NCBI GenBank assembly: GCA_963707125.1
Contig: CAVPOU010000017.1
Span: 164,149 to 228,148 of the forward strand
DNA length: 64,000 nucleotides
Reading direction: 5' to 3'
From: CAVPDE01 sp963707125
GTDB lineage: Bacteria; Desulfobacterota; DSM-4660; Desulfatiglandales; HGW-15
Shown here: positions 35,329 to 43,400 of the stretch, piece after piece
How positions within the stretch are numbered: position 1 is the stretch's first letter
How the letters are laid out: each line of letters opens with the position of its first letter
The notes under the pieces: model-generated
What the model saw: only the letters and a program-made list of their open reading frames with translations
What the model was told of the DNA's origin: nothing
Databases searched by the model: none
Position numbers and translations under genes: made by a program

Positions 35329-36087
35329 CCACAGCGGGATCCGGGCCAGGGCAACTCCTTGGAAATGCCCTTCATGGATATCCCCGGGACTTCCCCGATC
35401 ACCGCTGAAAGCGGTTTGGTTTCATGCCCACTGTAAACGATATTCTGATAGATCTCATCAGCGATGATGAAAAGACGGAATTCTTCGGCAATGGCAACGA
35501 TTTCCTTCAAGACACTCACAGGATAGACGGCGCCAGTGGGATTGTCGGGATTGACCAGCAGGATTCCTGACACTGCAGGGTTGTATTTTACCCGGTTTCT
35601 CAGTTCTTCCAGGTCAGGATACCAGTTATTCCTGGGATTCAGGGGATAGCATATTGGCCGCATGCCCGCATGAGCGGCCTCTGCTGAAGAATGAGTGGTA
35701 TACATAGGAGAGGGGGGTAATCACCCTGGCGGTGCTGCGAAGAAGACCATAGACCTTCGTGATCGCATCGCCCAACCCATTGAAGAAGACGATGTCGTCG
35801 GCGGAGATGCGCGGGCCGCCGTTCTTATTGTTCCGGGCCGCCAGGAATTCTCTCGTCTCCAAAAGGCCCTTGGACGGGCAGTAGCTGTAGGAGCAGTCTT
35901 CCATAGCCAGCTTGGATATGATCTCCTTCATCCAGGGCGGGATTTTCTCGCCCTTGGCCACCGGGTCTCCGATTTTCTCCAGGTTGACCTCCACCCCCAG
36001 GGCCTTCACCCTTTCAACCACCTTCATGATATTCCGGATTTCGTAATTGAGCTCACCGGCCCCTATGTGAACAATCTCATTTCTCAC
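35271..36087 (-). pseudogene. PLP-dependent aminotransferase, copy 2, frameshifted and 3' truncated
   Basis: It starts with GTG at 36087 after GGGAGGGG (VHIGAGELNYEIRNIMKVVE) and runs to RVITP near 35715. There an extra G in a G run (six here, five in copy 1) shifts the frame; the protein resumes at THSSAEAAHAGMRP and continues to YNSQKDPQFAK, then stops being aminotransferase. Where both copies exist they are about 90% identical. Copy 2 keeps the N-terminus that copy 1 lacks, and copy 1 keeps the C-terminus that copy 2 lacks. Confidence 0.85.
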
Positions 36088-36637
36088 TCTCGATTACCCC
36101 TCCCGAAGTTTATTCTAGTTTTACACAGTCTTAATGTGTTCAACGGCTTGATTTTAAAAAAAACCTTGTCTCACGCCCGGTCACTTCGTTCCCTAGAGCC
36201 CTCAGAGGTCACAGAGAAAACCACTTCAGTTTCTTTTTCTTTCCAAATCCATTTGCCCTTCTCTGTGTGCTCTGCCTGCCCCGTTGAATTCACGCCATAG
36301 GCGGGACTATTCAACTGGGGTGACTCCTTGGCCCGCCGTAGCCCTGCGCCATTCGACGCTGCTCATGGCCCTGAGTCGAATCGAAGGGCTTGGTCGAAAG
36401 GGCGTAGGCGGCTGTGTGAGACAATCCCTTTCCTCACGCCCGCTCCCTACGGTCGCTAGAGCCCACAGAGATCGCAGAGAAAGCATTTTGACAGGATTTA
36501 CAGGGCTTTGGCCTTTGAGCTTTCCCGCTTCCCAGCCTCTTATCTTCGTCGCTATCACCTATGAGCTTTCCTGTTTTCCGCATTCAGCTATTTTATCTCA
36601 CAGAGATGGATTTTGAAGAATGTTTTTGAGAAACAGC
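36088..36637. repeat. Gene-free gap with short palindrome at 36279-36320
   Basis: CCCCGTTGAATTCACG and GGACTATTCAACTGGGG form the palindrome. Around it are TCTCACGCCCG...AGAGCCC motifs, CTCATGGCCCTGAGTCGAA near 36360 and TTTGACAGGATTTACAGGG near 36487. No gene. Confidence 0.6.
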
Positions 36638-36666
36638 TTGATTTCATTAAAAAGGGTGTCTATAGT
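36638..36666 (+). promoter_or_regulatory. Promoter of the 36.7-kb TA pair
   Basis: TTGATT, 17 nt, TATAGT, 32 nt before the ATG at 36699; GGAGAG is the ribosome-binding site. Confidence 0.6.
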
Positions 36667-36698
36667 AAGAGTCAAAATGACCTGATTGGAGAGTCATC

Positions 36699-36971
36699 AT
36701 GACCACTAAAGAAGTTAGTGTCGCTGAAGCGAAAAAACATTTCTCAGATTTACTGGGCCGAGTGGCTTACCGCGGCGAACGGATAACTATTTCGAAGAGG
36801 GGAAAACCCATGGCTGTCTTAGTGCCGGCCGCTGAGGTTCCCGGGCCGAAGGGCATAAGGGAAATCAGAGGTTGGCTTGAGGCGTCCGATCCTTTCTTCA
36901 AGGTTATGGATCAGATAGTCTCCGACCGGGGGAAGCACCTTCCCAGGATCTACCGATCGACTCGGAGTTAG
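36699..36971 (+). CDS. Phd/YefM-type antitoxin
   Basis: 90 aa. EVSVAEAKKHFSDLLGRVAY then ERITISKRGKPMAVLVP is a textbook Phd fold. The C-terminal half (IREIRGWLEASDPFFKVMDQ) is the toxin-binding part and has a degraded sister at 25186. The toxin gene begins 3 nt downstream. Confidence 0.9.
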   Translation: MTTKEVSVAEAKKHFSDLLGRVAYRGERITISKRGKPMAVLVPAAEVPGPKGIREIRGWLEASDPFFKVMDQIVSDRGKHLPRIYRSTRS

Positions 36972-36974
36972 ACC

Positions 36975-37391
36975 ATGTTTCTCTTGGACACCAATATTAT
37001 CAGTGAACTGATAAAAAAACAGCCTAGCGCCTATCTGCTGGAAAGGATGGAAGACGTCCAGGTTGCTTCCCTTTACACGGCGAGTGTGTGCGCAATGGAA
37101 CTCCGATTTGGTGCACTCAGAGTGCCGAACAGTGAGGCACTCTGGACCAAGATTCAAAAGAGAATTTTGTCGAGAATCCAAATCTTGCCCTTTGGGTATC
37201 AAGAGGCAATGAAGGCGGCTGAACTTCTCGTAGCGCTTTATGCTTCGGGTCGGCCGATCGGCATTGAAGACACGATGATTGCGTCCACCGCCCTGAGCAA
37301 CGGGCTCATCGTCGTTACCGCCAACATAGAACATTTTTCGCGCATCCCCGCTCTGCAGTCTGAAAACTGGCTTCTACCCGAGCAATCCTAG
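36975..37391 (+). CDS. VapC/FitB-type PIN toxin
   Basis: 138 aa. FLLDTNIISELIKKQPSAYL, VCAMELRFGALR, GIEDTMIASTALSNGLIVVTAN and FSRIPALQSENW supply the four conserved acidic positions. Predicted ribonuclease, paired with the Phd gene upstream. Confidence 0.9.
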   Translation: MFLLDTNIISELIKKQPSAYLLERMEDVQVASLYTASVCAMELRFGALRVPNSEALWTKIQKRILSRIQILPFGYQEAMKAAELLVALYASGRPIGIEDTMIASTALSNGLIVVTANIEHFSRIPALQSENWLLPEQS

Positions 37392-37459
37392 CCTGAATCC
37401 GGCGATCAGCGGTCAGCTTTCGTAAAAGGAATACAGCCCTCTTCGCCCCTTCGGCGAGA

Positions 37460-37525
37460 CTTGTCGGCGAGCTCAAGTCGACCGATGCCGCTCAGAGCGA
37501 TCAGGACAGATGAATTGGAGATCAC
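37460..37525 (-). pseudogene. Remnant of a DUF3368 PIN toxin (N-terminus)
   Basis: Starting with GTG two bases after the UPF0175 stop, the frame reads VISNSSVLIALSGIGRLEL, the first strand and acidic residue of DUF3368 toxins (compare the intact gene at 49830). It then passes into unrelated DNA, so the toxin is lost while its antitoxin remains. Confidence 0.7.
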
Positions 37526-37527
37526 TT

Positions 37528-37821
37528 TCATGCCAGCCGTTCCAATGCGGCCAGATCGCGATCCAGTTCATTCTTGTCGTATTGCCTGCATATGCCTTCT
37601 TGCGCTATCAAGAAAAGGAAATCCCACTTCTCCATGCCCGCCACCTGGCGCGCTTTTCCAAGTGAAAGCAACCCCTTTTCGTAAAGCCGTAAAGCAAGTT
37701 CCCTTCGGAGACAGCCCTCTTGTTCTTCCGGAGGGATACGCAGAGCATCCCGTATCTCGTCGTTTAATTCCAATCGAACAGACAAATTTTGTGCCCTCCT
37801 TCCCGCCGCCTCTGAAGCCAC
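37528..37821 (-). CDS. UPF0175 antitoxin
   Basis: 97 aa. LRIPPEEQEGCLRRELALRLYEKGLLSLGKARQVAGMEKWDFLFLI is the UPF0175 signature (helix-turn-helix, normally partner of DUF3368 toxins). The toxin downstream is reduced to a stub. The start of the reading frame is uncertain, with the conserved part beginning at NDEIRDALRIP. Confidence 0.82.
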   Translation of the reverse strand: MASEAAGRRAQNLSVRLELNDEIRDALRIPPEEQEGCLRRELALRLYEKGLLSLGKARQVAGMEKWDFLFLIAQEGICRQYDKNELDRDLAALERLA

Positions 37822-38151
37822 TTGGCCATTTCATTCCCAATATACCCAGTTACAAATATTATTGCAACCGACTCGCACGGCCAATCTAAGGTCCCACAAT
37901 ACTTGGGCTTAACATTTTTTCTCCCTTCGATTGAGCTCAGGGTCTAGGACAGGACTTTCAGCTATCAGCTACGAGCTGTCTCCCAAGCAACCCAATTGAC
38001 TCTATGGACTCAATAGACCCAAGCAACTTAATGAACCCAGCACTTCTCTTGCCTTTTCGAATTTCATAATTTCATGGACGTCCCTTAGGTCCCCGCGAGC
38101 ATTGAGCTATTTGCTTTGAGCTTTCTTGCTTTTTTACTATGACCTATTAGA
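37822..38151. repeat. Gap with junction repeat and GGACGTCC repeat copy 1 (37988-38092)
   Basis: CAAATATTATTGCAACCGAC at 37853 is shared with the broken end of aminotransferase copy 1. From CAACCCAATTGACTC (37988) to TTTCATGGACGTCCCTTAGG (38092) is a ~105-bp repeat also present at 45361 and, in part, at 42665, 51170 and 61494. Confidence 0.65.
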
Positions 38152-38180
38152 TTGACTTTTACGGCCTTCCCTCCTAGGAT
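38152..38180 (+). promoter_or_regulatory. Promoter of hicBA
   Basis: TTGACT, 17 nt, TAGGAT, 40 nt before the hicB ATG. The same TTGACTTTT...CCTA layout occurs at 38983-39011. Confidence 0.55.
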
Positions 38181-38220
38181 GAGGCTGTTTCGTAAAACCT
38201 GGATCCGCGAGGCGAACCTT

Positions 38221-38460
38221 ATGAAAGTTTACGACTATACAGCCGTAGTATGGAAGGAAACCGCAGGCTATGTTTCCAAATGCCCTGAACTCGGCGTGGC
38301 AAGCTGTGGAGATTCCTTTGAGGAAGCCGTCAGCAACCTGCGGGAAGCTGTCGATTTGTACCTGGAAAATGCCATAGAGCTTGACCTCTTTGATGAGATT
38401 AAGGAAAGCCTGACAGCGAAGGAGAAATTCACAGCCTATCTCGAAGCGACAGTTCCATGA
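38221..38460 (+). CDS. hicB: HicB-family antitoxin
   Basis: 79 aa from the ATG at 38221 (GAGG upstream). YTAVVWKETAGYVSKCPELGV and CGDSFEEAVSNLREAVDLYLE are the HicB partial RNase-H-like fold. Overlaps hicA by 4 bp (ATGA). Antitoxin-first order. Confidence 0.88.
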   Translation: MKVYDYTAVVWKETAGYVSKCPELGVASCGDSFEEAVSNLREAVDLYLENAIELDLFDEIKESLTAKEKFTAYLEATVP

Positions 38461-38696
38461 CAAAACTGCCTGTCATATCTTCAAAAGAGGTCATCAAAGC
38501 ACTCCGCTCCGCTGGTTTCGAGGATGCTCCCAAAAGAGGTAAGGGCAGCCACTCAGCATTGATAAAGCGCGGCATAGATAAGGCAAGACTTGTCATTGTA
38601 CCGGACAGGAAAACACTGCCGAGAGGAACTCTGCGGGCGATTTTAGACCAAGCCGGTCTTACCAAGGATGAATTTATCAATCTGCTGAAGAAGTGA
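38457..38696 (+). CDS. hicA: HicA-family mRNA interferase toxin
   Basis: 79 aa. SSKEVIKALRSAGFEDAPKR then GKGSHSALIKRG, with the catalytic His in GSH, and TLPRGTLRAILDQAGLTKDEF: a standard HicA dsRNA-binding-like toxin. Confidence 0.9.
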   Translation: MTKLPVISSKEVIKALRSAGFEDAPKRGKGSHSALIKRGIDKARLVIVPDRKTLPRGTLRAILDQAGLTKDEFINLLKK

Positions 38697-38982
38697 GAAC
38701 CAAAAATCTGGAACCGATCTTTTGGGCCTTCCAATCCCTTTGGTTTTGTCCCTAGCCATCCAGAACCTAGAACTGAGCACCCAGCATTCTCCTTTCTTGC
38801 ATTCTAGCCTCCTAGCCTTTCAGCGTTGAGCTCTCTTCCAACACGCCTACCTACTGTCTTCTGTCTCCTGTATTCTCCTTTCTGCTTTGAGCTATCAGCT
38901 ATGAGCTTTCAGCTTCTTTATAGTCCCCGGCACCATGAACCCAGAACCAAGTCTTCCTCGCTCCCCATGTTTGCAATCACTC
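38697..38982. other. Gene-free gap
   Basis: Degenerate dispersed-repeat text only (CAGAACCTAGAACTGAGCAC, TCAGCTATGAGCTTTCAGC). No gene, hairpin or RNA recognised. Confidence 0.5.
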
Positions 38983-39011
38983 TTGACTTTTCATGCCCAC
39001 CCCCCTAAGAT
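38983..39011 (+). promoter_or_regulatory. Promoter of the 39.1-kb TA pair
   Basis: TTGACT, 17 nt, TAAGAT, about 107 nt before the antitoxin ATG. Confidence 0.5.
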
Positions 39012-39118
39012 CAGATAATTCTGTTCTCTTGCAGCGATACAGGTGGACCTAAGGCCTGAAAAAGCATTCCGCAAGATCCACGGCAGGCGATCGAAAACGA
39101 ATCTATCGGAGGGAAGGA

Positions 39119-39355
39119 ATGGCTCAACAATCTTCCAATATCACTGATCAAAAAGACTTCCTTCGTCTCTTGGATAGAGTTGCTAAAACTGGCGTTCCTG
39201 TGGAGATACAGCGAAAGGGCAAACGCCTCCTCGTCACCCCTGTCGAAAACAAACGCAAACTCGACCAGTTAGAACCGCACCCCGAATTCATAGTGGGAAA
39301 TCCTGACGATCTTGTGCATATCGACTGGTCATCTGAATGGGAACCGAGTTTATGA
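39119..39355 (+). CDS. Putative antitoxin of a PIN system
   Basis: 78 aa. KDFLRLLDRVAKTGVPVEIQ then RKGKRLLVTPVENKRKLDQ resembles a Phd-like fold, but the first half lacks the usual prevent-host-death opening. GGAAGG precedes the ATG. Its stop overlaps the start of a PIN gene, which supports the antitoxin call. Confidence 0.7.
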   Translation: MAQQSSNITDQKDFLRLLDRVAKTGVPVEIQRKGKRLLVTPVENKRKLDQLEPHPEFIVGNPDDLVHIDWSSEWEPSL

Positions 39356-39516
39356 TCTACCTTGATACCCATGTGATCCTGTGGCTGTTTGCTCGTAAGG
39401 GAGAGGGTCTCAGTGTTCGGGCAATGAAATTAATCGCGCAAGCTGCAATTGGTTCAAATGCCTTAATCACAAAAGACCAGGGGATAAGAAGACATTATCA
39501 ATATGCAGTCTGGTAG
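39352..39516 (+). pseudogene. PIN toxin with internal deletion
   Basis: A 54-aa frame: MIYLDTHVILWLFARKGEG is the first strand of a VapC toxin and NALITKDQGIRRHYQY the last acidic strand. The ~70 residues between them, with the middle acidic positions, are missing. Frame is kept, so this is a clean internal deletion; the product should be inactive. Confidence 0.75.
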
Positions 39517-39806
39517 TCCCACCGGCGGGCTCCGATCTCCGATCTCTGCTTTTCGCTTCCCAGCCTCCTAGTCTTTCGCTTCTCTTCTTTGCTCTACGCT
39601 CTTTCGGCGGTCTGCCGTCGGTGGTCCGTGGTCGTCTTTGCTCTTATCCACCAAGTCGAATACTTATTTTTTTATGCCCCGTCCCCCTCTCCTTCGCTCG
39701 CTCTCTTCCTAATTCCCCAGGCTTGGCCTGGCGCACTAATTTTATGTATGTGCCCACACTCGTTTGGTTTACCGTTCATAAGAATCTTGGATATCGAAAT
39801 CTTTTG
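39517..39806. other. Gene-free gap
   Basis: TCTCTGCTTTTCGCTTCC-type degenerate repeats and a TTATTTTTTTATGCCCCGTCC run related to the one at 48349. No gene seen. Confidence 0.45.
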
Positions 39807-39835
39807 TTGACATCGTAAATTTTACAGCATATCTT
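39807..39835 (+). promoter_or_regulatory. Consensus promoter giving a leaderless transcript
   Basis: TTGACA, 17 nt, TATCTT. The -10 box ends 6 nt before the ATG at 39842, so transcription would start at or within a base of the start codon. There is no room for a ribosome-binding site. Confidence 0.65.
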
Positions 39836-39841
39836 ACGGTC

Positions 39842-41119
39842 ATGTCTGAAGATTCTTTCCGCTCCCGTCTTTTGTCCAATCGTCTACCGGACACGACGAC
39901 CCGGCGTGTGGTCGTCCTTACCGGCGCCAGGCAAACAGGAAAAACAACCCTTTGCAGAAGGAGTTACGGGGGGCTTCGATACATCAATTTGGATGCCCCC
40001 GAAAACCGGGATGCGCTCAGGGAGCTGTCCACAGTGGCTTGGGCCGACACCGTAGGAAACGCGGTTATCGACGAAGCGCACAAAGAGCCATCTGTTTTTG
40101 ACAAGGTCAAGTACGCCTTTGACGATGGAAAGATCTCCTTCACGGTCCTGACAGGTTCGAGCCAGATTTTGCTCCTGAAGAAAATTCGGGAATCGCTTGC
40201 CGGCCGTGCTTTTTTCTACGAACTGTGGCCTTTGATGCAGTGCGAACTCCTTGCACCATCGGTACGCGCCGAGCCGCCGCGTCCTCTTTTGGAGCGTTTT
40301 TTTTCCTCTGAATCCGTTAGCGATATCCTCTCGAAGGTTCCTGAAACCCTTTTGGAAGAAGAGGGCTACCCTTATCGAAAAGCTGAAAATCACATTCTCA
40401 AATGGGGTGGTATGCCTGCGCTTCTTGAGCTTTCTGAAGACGAGCGTTGGCAGTGGCTGAAGAACTATGGGTACACCTATCTTGAACGCGATCTCGGCGA
40501 TCTGGCCCGGATGGATGATCTGATGCCTTTCCGCAAATTCCAGAGATTATCGGCGCTGCGCTCGAGTATGCTCTTGAACTACTCTGAAATCGCCCGAGAC
40601 GCGGGCATCAGCGTGGACACGGCAAGAAGATATCTGGAGTATCTGCGGATTTCATACCAGACGGTACTGCTCCAGCCCTATTATCGGAACCTGACCAGTT
40701 CTATTGTCAAAACGCCCAAACTCTTTTGGGCGGATGTAGGAATTTGGCGTCAGTTAACAGGATACAGAGGGGAAATCACCGGCCAGCTTTATGAAACCAT
40801 GGTGGTCGGGGAGATGATCAAGTGGTTGCGCACTTCTCAATGCGAGGCAGAGCTTTATTTCTACCGCACTCGTGCTGGGATGGAGATTGACCTCCTTTTG
40901 GAAAGCCCGGCCGGAGTGATAGGGATAGAGATAAAATCCCGCCCTACCGTTTCCGAAAAGGACGCCGCCTCACTGAGAGCCCTTGCGCAGACGCTCTCCG
41001 GCAAATGGCGTGGAGGATTGGTCCTGTATACCGGCGACCGAATCACCCGAATCGATTCGCCCGACATTTGGGCTCTCCCCTCCATGCGGTTGTTCCAACC
41101 GGATCCGTCAGGAACCTGA
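39842..41119 (+). CDS. AAA ATPase with DUF4143 domain
   Basis: 425 aa, complete. Walker A GARQTGKTTL (Gly28 onward), Walker B-like AVIDEAHKEPSVFD, sensor VLTGSSQILLLKKI, then a winged-helix segment (YSEIARDAGISVDTARRYLEYL) and the DUF4143 C-terminal nuclease-like domain (AGMEIDLLLESPAGVIGIEIKS, with E-x-K). Function of the family is unknown; it is common in accessory regions of anaerobes and archaea. Likely read from a leaderless mRNA. A broken relative lies at 28343. Confidence 0.87.
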   Translation: MSEDSFRSRLLSNRLPDTTTRRVVVLTGARQTGKTTLCRRSYGGLRYINLDAPENRDALRELSTVAWADTVGNAVIDEAHKEPSVFDKVKYAFDDGKISFTVLTGSSQILLLKKIRESLAGRAFFYELWPLMQCELLAPSVRAEPPRPLLERFFSSESVSDILSKVPETLLEEEGYPYRKAENHILKWGGMPALLELSEDERWQWLKNYGYTYLERDLGDLARMDDLMPFRKFQRLSALRSSMLLNYSEIARDAGISVDTARRYLEYLRISYQTVLLQPYYRNLTSSIVKTPKLFWADVGIWRQLTGYRGEITGQLYETMVVGEMIKWLRTSQCEAELYFYRTRAGMEIDLLLESPAGVIGIEIKSRPTVSEKDAASLRALAQTLSGKWRGGLVLYTGDRITRIDSPDIWALPSMRLFQPDPSGT

Positions 41120-41282
41120 TCCTTTCTAATAATCTCTTGACAGGATCTGCTGGATCTTTTCTCCCAAACCCCTTCTGCTTTTCATCTGGAAAAGCAGGAC
41201 AGATTCCTGCAAATCCTGTAAATCCTGCTTGCCCCGCCGAAGCCTTCGGCGAAGGGGGCTCTGATGACTCTCTGGCCCTTCT

Positions 41283-41409
41283 GCTTGAAATCCGAGTGAA
41301 GCGAGGGTCGCAAAAGCTTCGCTTTGAGACCGATGGGGCCTTCTCTTGGCCGGACGAACAAGTTCAGTTGTTAGGATGGCCGAAGAGTTGCCCCATATTG
41401 ATTTCAAGC
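41283..41409. ncRNA. 127-nt multi-hairpin element, copy 2
   Basis: Closing stem GCTTGAAATC/GATTTCAAGC, the same GGTCGCAAA...TTTGAGACC hairpin as copy 1, but the long arm has a wholly different sequence (ATGGGGCCTTCTCTTGGCC / GGCCGAAGAG...GCCCCAT) that still pairs. This is strong evidence that structure is what is kept. Confidence 0.6.
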
Positions 41410-41486
41410 TCTTCTCTCCGTGCCCTCTGTGCCTCTAGCGAGCTTCGGCGAGCGGGCGTGAGAAGGTCTGTGGATGTCTGTGCCTG

Positions 41487-41619
41487 CCCTGTTAAATAGC
41501 TTCAGGTTACGGTTCTCATTGTGAGTATGGTGCAAGAATCGAGCTAGGCGGCAGCGTCCGGCGACTTGAAGTCATCTCTGAAGCTAGGGGATCTGCATCG
41601 CAGATCCTATTTAACAGGG
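41487..41619. mobile_element. 133-bp MITE-like element with CCCTGTTAAATA ends
   Basis: Starts CCCTGTTAAATAGCTTCAGG, ends GATCCTATTTAACAGGG. Its left sub-terminal part matches the right end of the copy at 30688 and vice versa, so the two are the same element in opposite orientation. Inner hairpin GATCTGCATCGCAGATC. No open frame. Confidence 0.75.
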
Positions 41620-41687
41620 TAAATCTGTGGCAGAAACTCTCTGCGTTACTCTGCGCCTCTGCGAGAGAAAGGTTTCTCTGTTTTGTG

Positions 41688-41814
41688 GCTTGAAATCCGA
41701 GTGAAGCGAGGGTCGCAAAGCCTCGCTTTGGGACCAACGGCGAGGCGGACAGGGAGAAAGGATGAGCTCGCTTATGTCGTTCTCCCTGTACGCTTTGCCA
41801 TTTTAATTTCAAGC
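41688..41814. ncRNA. 127-nt multi-hairpin element, copy 3
   Basis: Closing stem GCTTGAAATC/AATTTCAAGC, hairpin GGTCGCAAAGC-CTC-GCTTTGGGACC, arm GGGAGAA/TTCTCCC as in copy 1. Base changes relative to copy 1 lie mostly in loops or keep pairing. Confidence 0.6.
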
Positions 41815-41989
41815 GATCTTCTCTGCGTTCTCTGTGCCTCTAGCGAGTCCGCCCCGGCGGACAAGCGGGTGTGAGATAATGATCTTGTGAACCTGCCAGA
41901 GGTTTACCCGCCTCAGGCGGGTTTACCCGCCTATGGAAGGCAGGTGAATCCTGTCGAATCTTTCTCTGCGTTTCTCTGCCTGCCTCCAA

Positions 41990-42172
41990 TCAATCCACAA
42001 GCCCCAACTGCTTTTCGATCAACGCACACAACGTGTTCTTTAGCTCACCATGCCTGGGCACAGGAGCCTTCTTTCCATTATTTCGGTTCATGTAGATGTC
42101 ATGCTTTGCGCCTCGCCGATGCAAGAAGCATCCTTGAGCGACAAGCTTCTTTATGAGATCCCTTCGCTTCAA
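41990..42172 (-). CDS. hicA: HicA-family toxin
   Basis: 60 aa. KRRDLIKKLVAQGCFLHRRG then AKHDIYMNRNNGKKAPVPRH is the short HicA form with the catalytic His in KHD. Overlaps the hicB stop by 4 bp. Confidence 0.88.
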   Translation of the reverse strand: MKRRDLIKKLVAQGCFLHRRGAKHDIYMNRNNGKKAPVPRHGELKNTLCALIEKQLGLVD

Positions 42173-42375
42173 GAATAAAGCTCCAGTTGGACCCGCCGCG
42201 TCTTTTCAGGAAGGAAGTCCAGGGGTTCGCTCTCAACCATCATTCTGTAAGCATCCTTGATATTTTCCTTCAATTCATCTAATGTTTCGCCCTGGCTGAA
42301 CACACCCGGTATTTCCACCAGCCGGCCCACGAACCAGTCGTCATCTTTCCAATATTCCAAGGTAAACTTCTTCAT
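42169..42375 (-). CDS. hicB: HicB-family antitoxin
   Basis: 68 aa. LEYWKDDDWFVGRLVEIPGV then FSQGETLDELKENIKDAYRM is the HicB fold, without a separate DNA-binding domain. Gene order hicB-hicA; promoter at 42428-42456. Confidence 0.88.
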   Translation of the reverse strand: MKKFTLEYWKDDDWFVGRLVEIPGVFSQGETLDELKENIKDAYRMMVESEPLDFLPEKTRRVQLELYS

Positions 42376-42427
42376 TTTTTTCCCCCGAACCTCCCTTTAT
42401 CGAATCAACTTTATCCGATTCCGCAAA

Positions 42428-42456
42428 GATATCTTAGCAAAACCTTGGACTGTCAA
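42428..42456 (-). promoter_or_regulatory. Promoter of the 42.2-kb hicBA pair
   Basis: Minus-strand TTGACA, 17 nt, GATATC (or ATATCT one base on), about 50 nt before hicB. Confidence 0.55.
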
Positions 42457-42896
42457 GCAATACCAAAGAAAGCACTCCGCCCTTTCTTCTTTCGTGCTTT
42501 CGTACCCCGCCAAATTAACTACCGGCGGCGGTCAAGTTTCGCCTGCCCCGTTGAATTGCTGCGGGAGCAGCACGATTCAACTGGGGTGTTTTCGTGATGG
42601 CATTAGATTGTGCCTTCCAGCTTTCTAGCTTCCCAGCCTTCAGGCATCCGGAACGTATCACCCTGAACCCAAGCAACTTAATGAACCCAGCACTTCTCTT
42701 GCCTTTTCGAATTTCATAATTTCATGGACGTCCCCTATCCCTCCCGGCTCATAGCTGAAAGCTTACAGGCTGGAAGGTTTACCCGCCATTCTTGTGGCGG
42801 GGTGGCGAGTTTACCCGCCGTCCATGTAGCGGGTTTACCCGCTAGAAAGAAAGGAGGGTTGATTCTGGGGAGCGGTAGTTTACTGAGTTCTTAGGG
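42457..42896. repeat. Gap with foldback, nested palindrome and GGACGTCC repeat copy 2
   Basis: CTTCTTTCGTGCTTTCGTAC (42486) and TTTTCGTGATGG (42589) belong to one foldback, split by the short palindrome at 42546-42586. The GGACGTCC repeat follows at 42665-42737, then GTTTACCCGCC motifs. Confidence 0.6.
42546..42586. repeat. Short CCCCGTTGAAT palindrome inside a foldback
   Basis: CCCCGTTGAATTGCTGC and GATTCAACTGGGG with an inner GCTGCGGGAGCAGC hairpin. Confidence 0.65.
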
Positions 42897-43400
42897 TTAC
42901 TTAAGTTTAGGATTCTTAAAATTTTGTTCCGGTGAGGCCAGGAATTTGGCGGCGATAACAGATTTGAAATCCAAAATATCCTTCAGGTCCTTGTTTATAA
43001 ACTCATAGACGTATCGGTCATCAATCTCACCATACAAATGGACCAGCCTGTTCCGAAACTTAGCCATTTGCATCAGCTTCATCCCAAGTTCTTCATCAAA
43101 TACGCCCTGCTCTTCAAGGACTTTGAATGAATCTGCATAGTCCTTAGGTGCCCTCAAACACTCCGCCGCAATAATGTGATTTGCAATGTCCAGGCAACAT
43201 GCGATGCTAACCTGCAGATAGTATTTTGCGCTTCCGATTAGGACCTTGTCCTTTAGAAATTTACCGACCGGTGTTTTCCGCATTCCTTTCAGAATTGCAA
43301 GGAACTCATCCAACTGCCCAAACTTATCGGTGATCTTTTCAGCGCATATCATCGCCCTGCACCAAAAGCGCTCTTTCTCTGTAGGCTTCTTGGTATGCAT
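42897..43400 (-). CDS. HEPN-domain toxin (HepT-like)
   Basis: 167 aa as opened at 43400; a start near 43352 (MICAEKITDKFGQLDEFL) would shorten the overlap with the upstream gene. FRNRLVHLYGEIDDRYVYEF carries the RX4HXY motif, in which Tyr is the site adenylylated by MntA-type antitoxins. Predicted RNase. Confidence 0.87.
   Translation of the reverse strand: MHTKKPTEKERFWCRAMICAEKITDKFGQLDEFLAILKGMRKTPVGKFLKDKVLIGSAKYYLQVSIACCLDIANHIIAAECLRAPKDYADSFKVLEEQGVFDEELGMKLMQMAKFRNRLVHLYGEIDDRYVYEFINKDLKDILDFKSVIAAKFLASPEQNFKNPKLK

Larger units (their letters stand above)
41120..41989. repeat. 0.9-kb repeat cluster
   Basis: Contains in order multi-hairpin copy 2 (41283-41409), the 133-bp inverted-repeat element (41487-41619), multi-hairpin copy 3 (41688-41814), and GTTTACCCGCCTCAGGCGGG hairpins near 41910. 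CTCTGTGCCTCTAGCGAG follows both multi-hairpin copies. No gene. Confidence 0.7.

Noticed and set aside
36279..36320. Ordinary terminator hairpin
   Set aside because: No gene ends nearby, no T-run, and the CCCCGTTGAAT arms recur as a family at unrelated sites.
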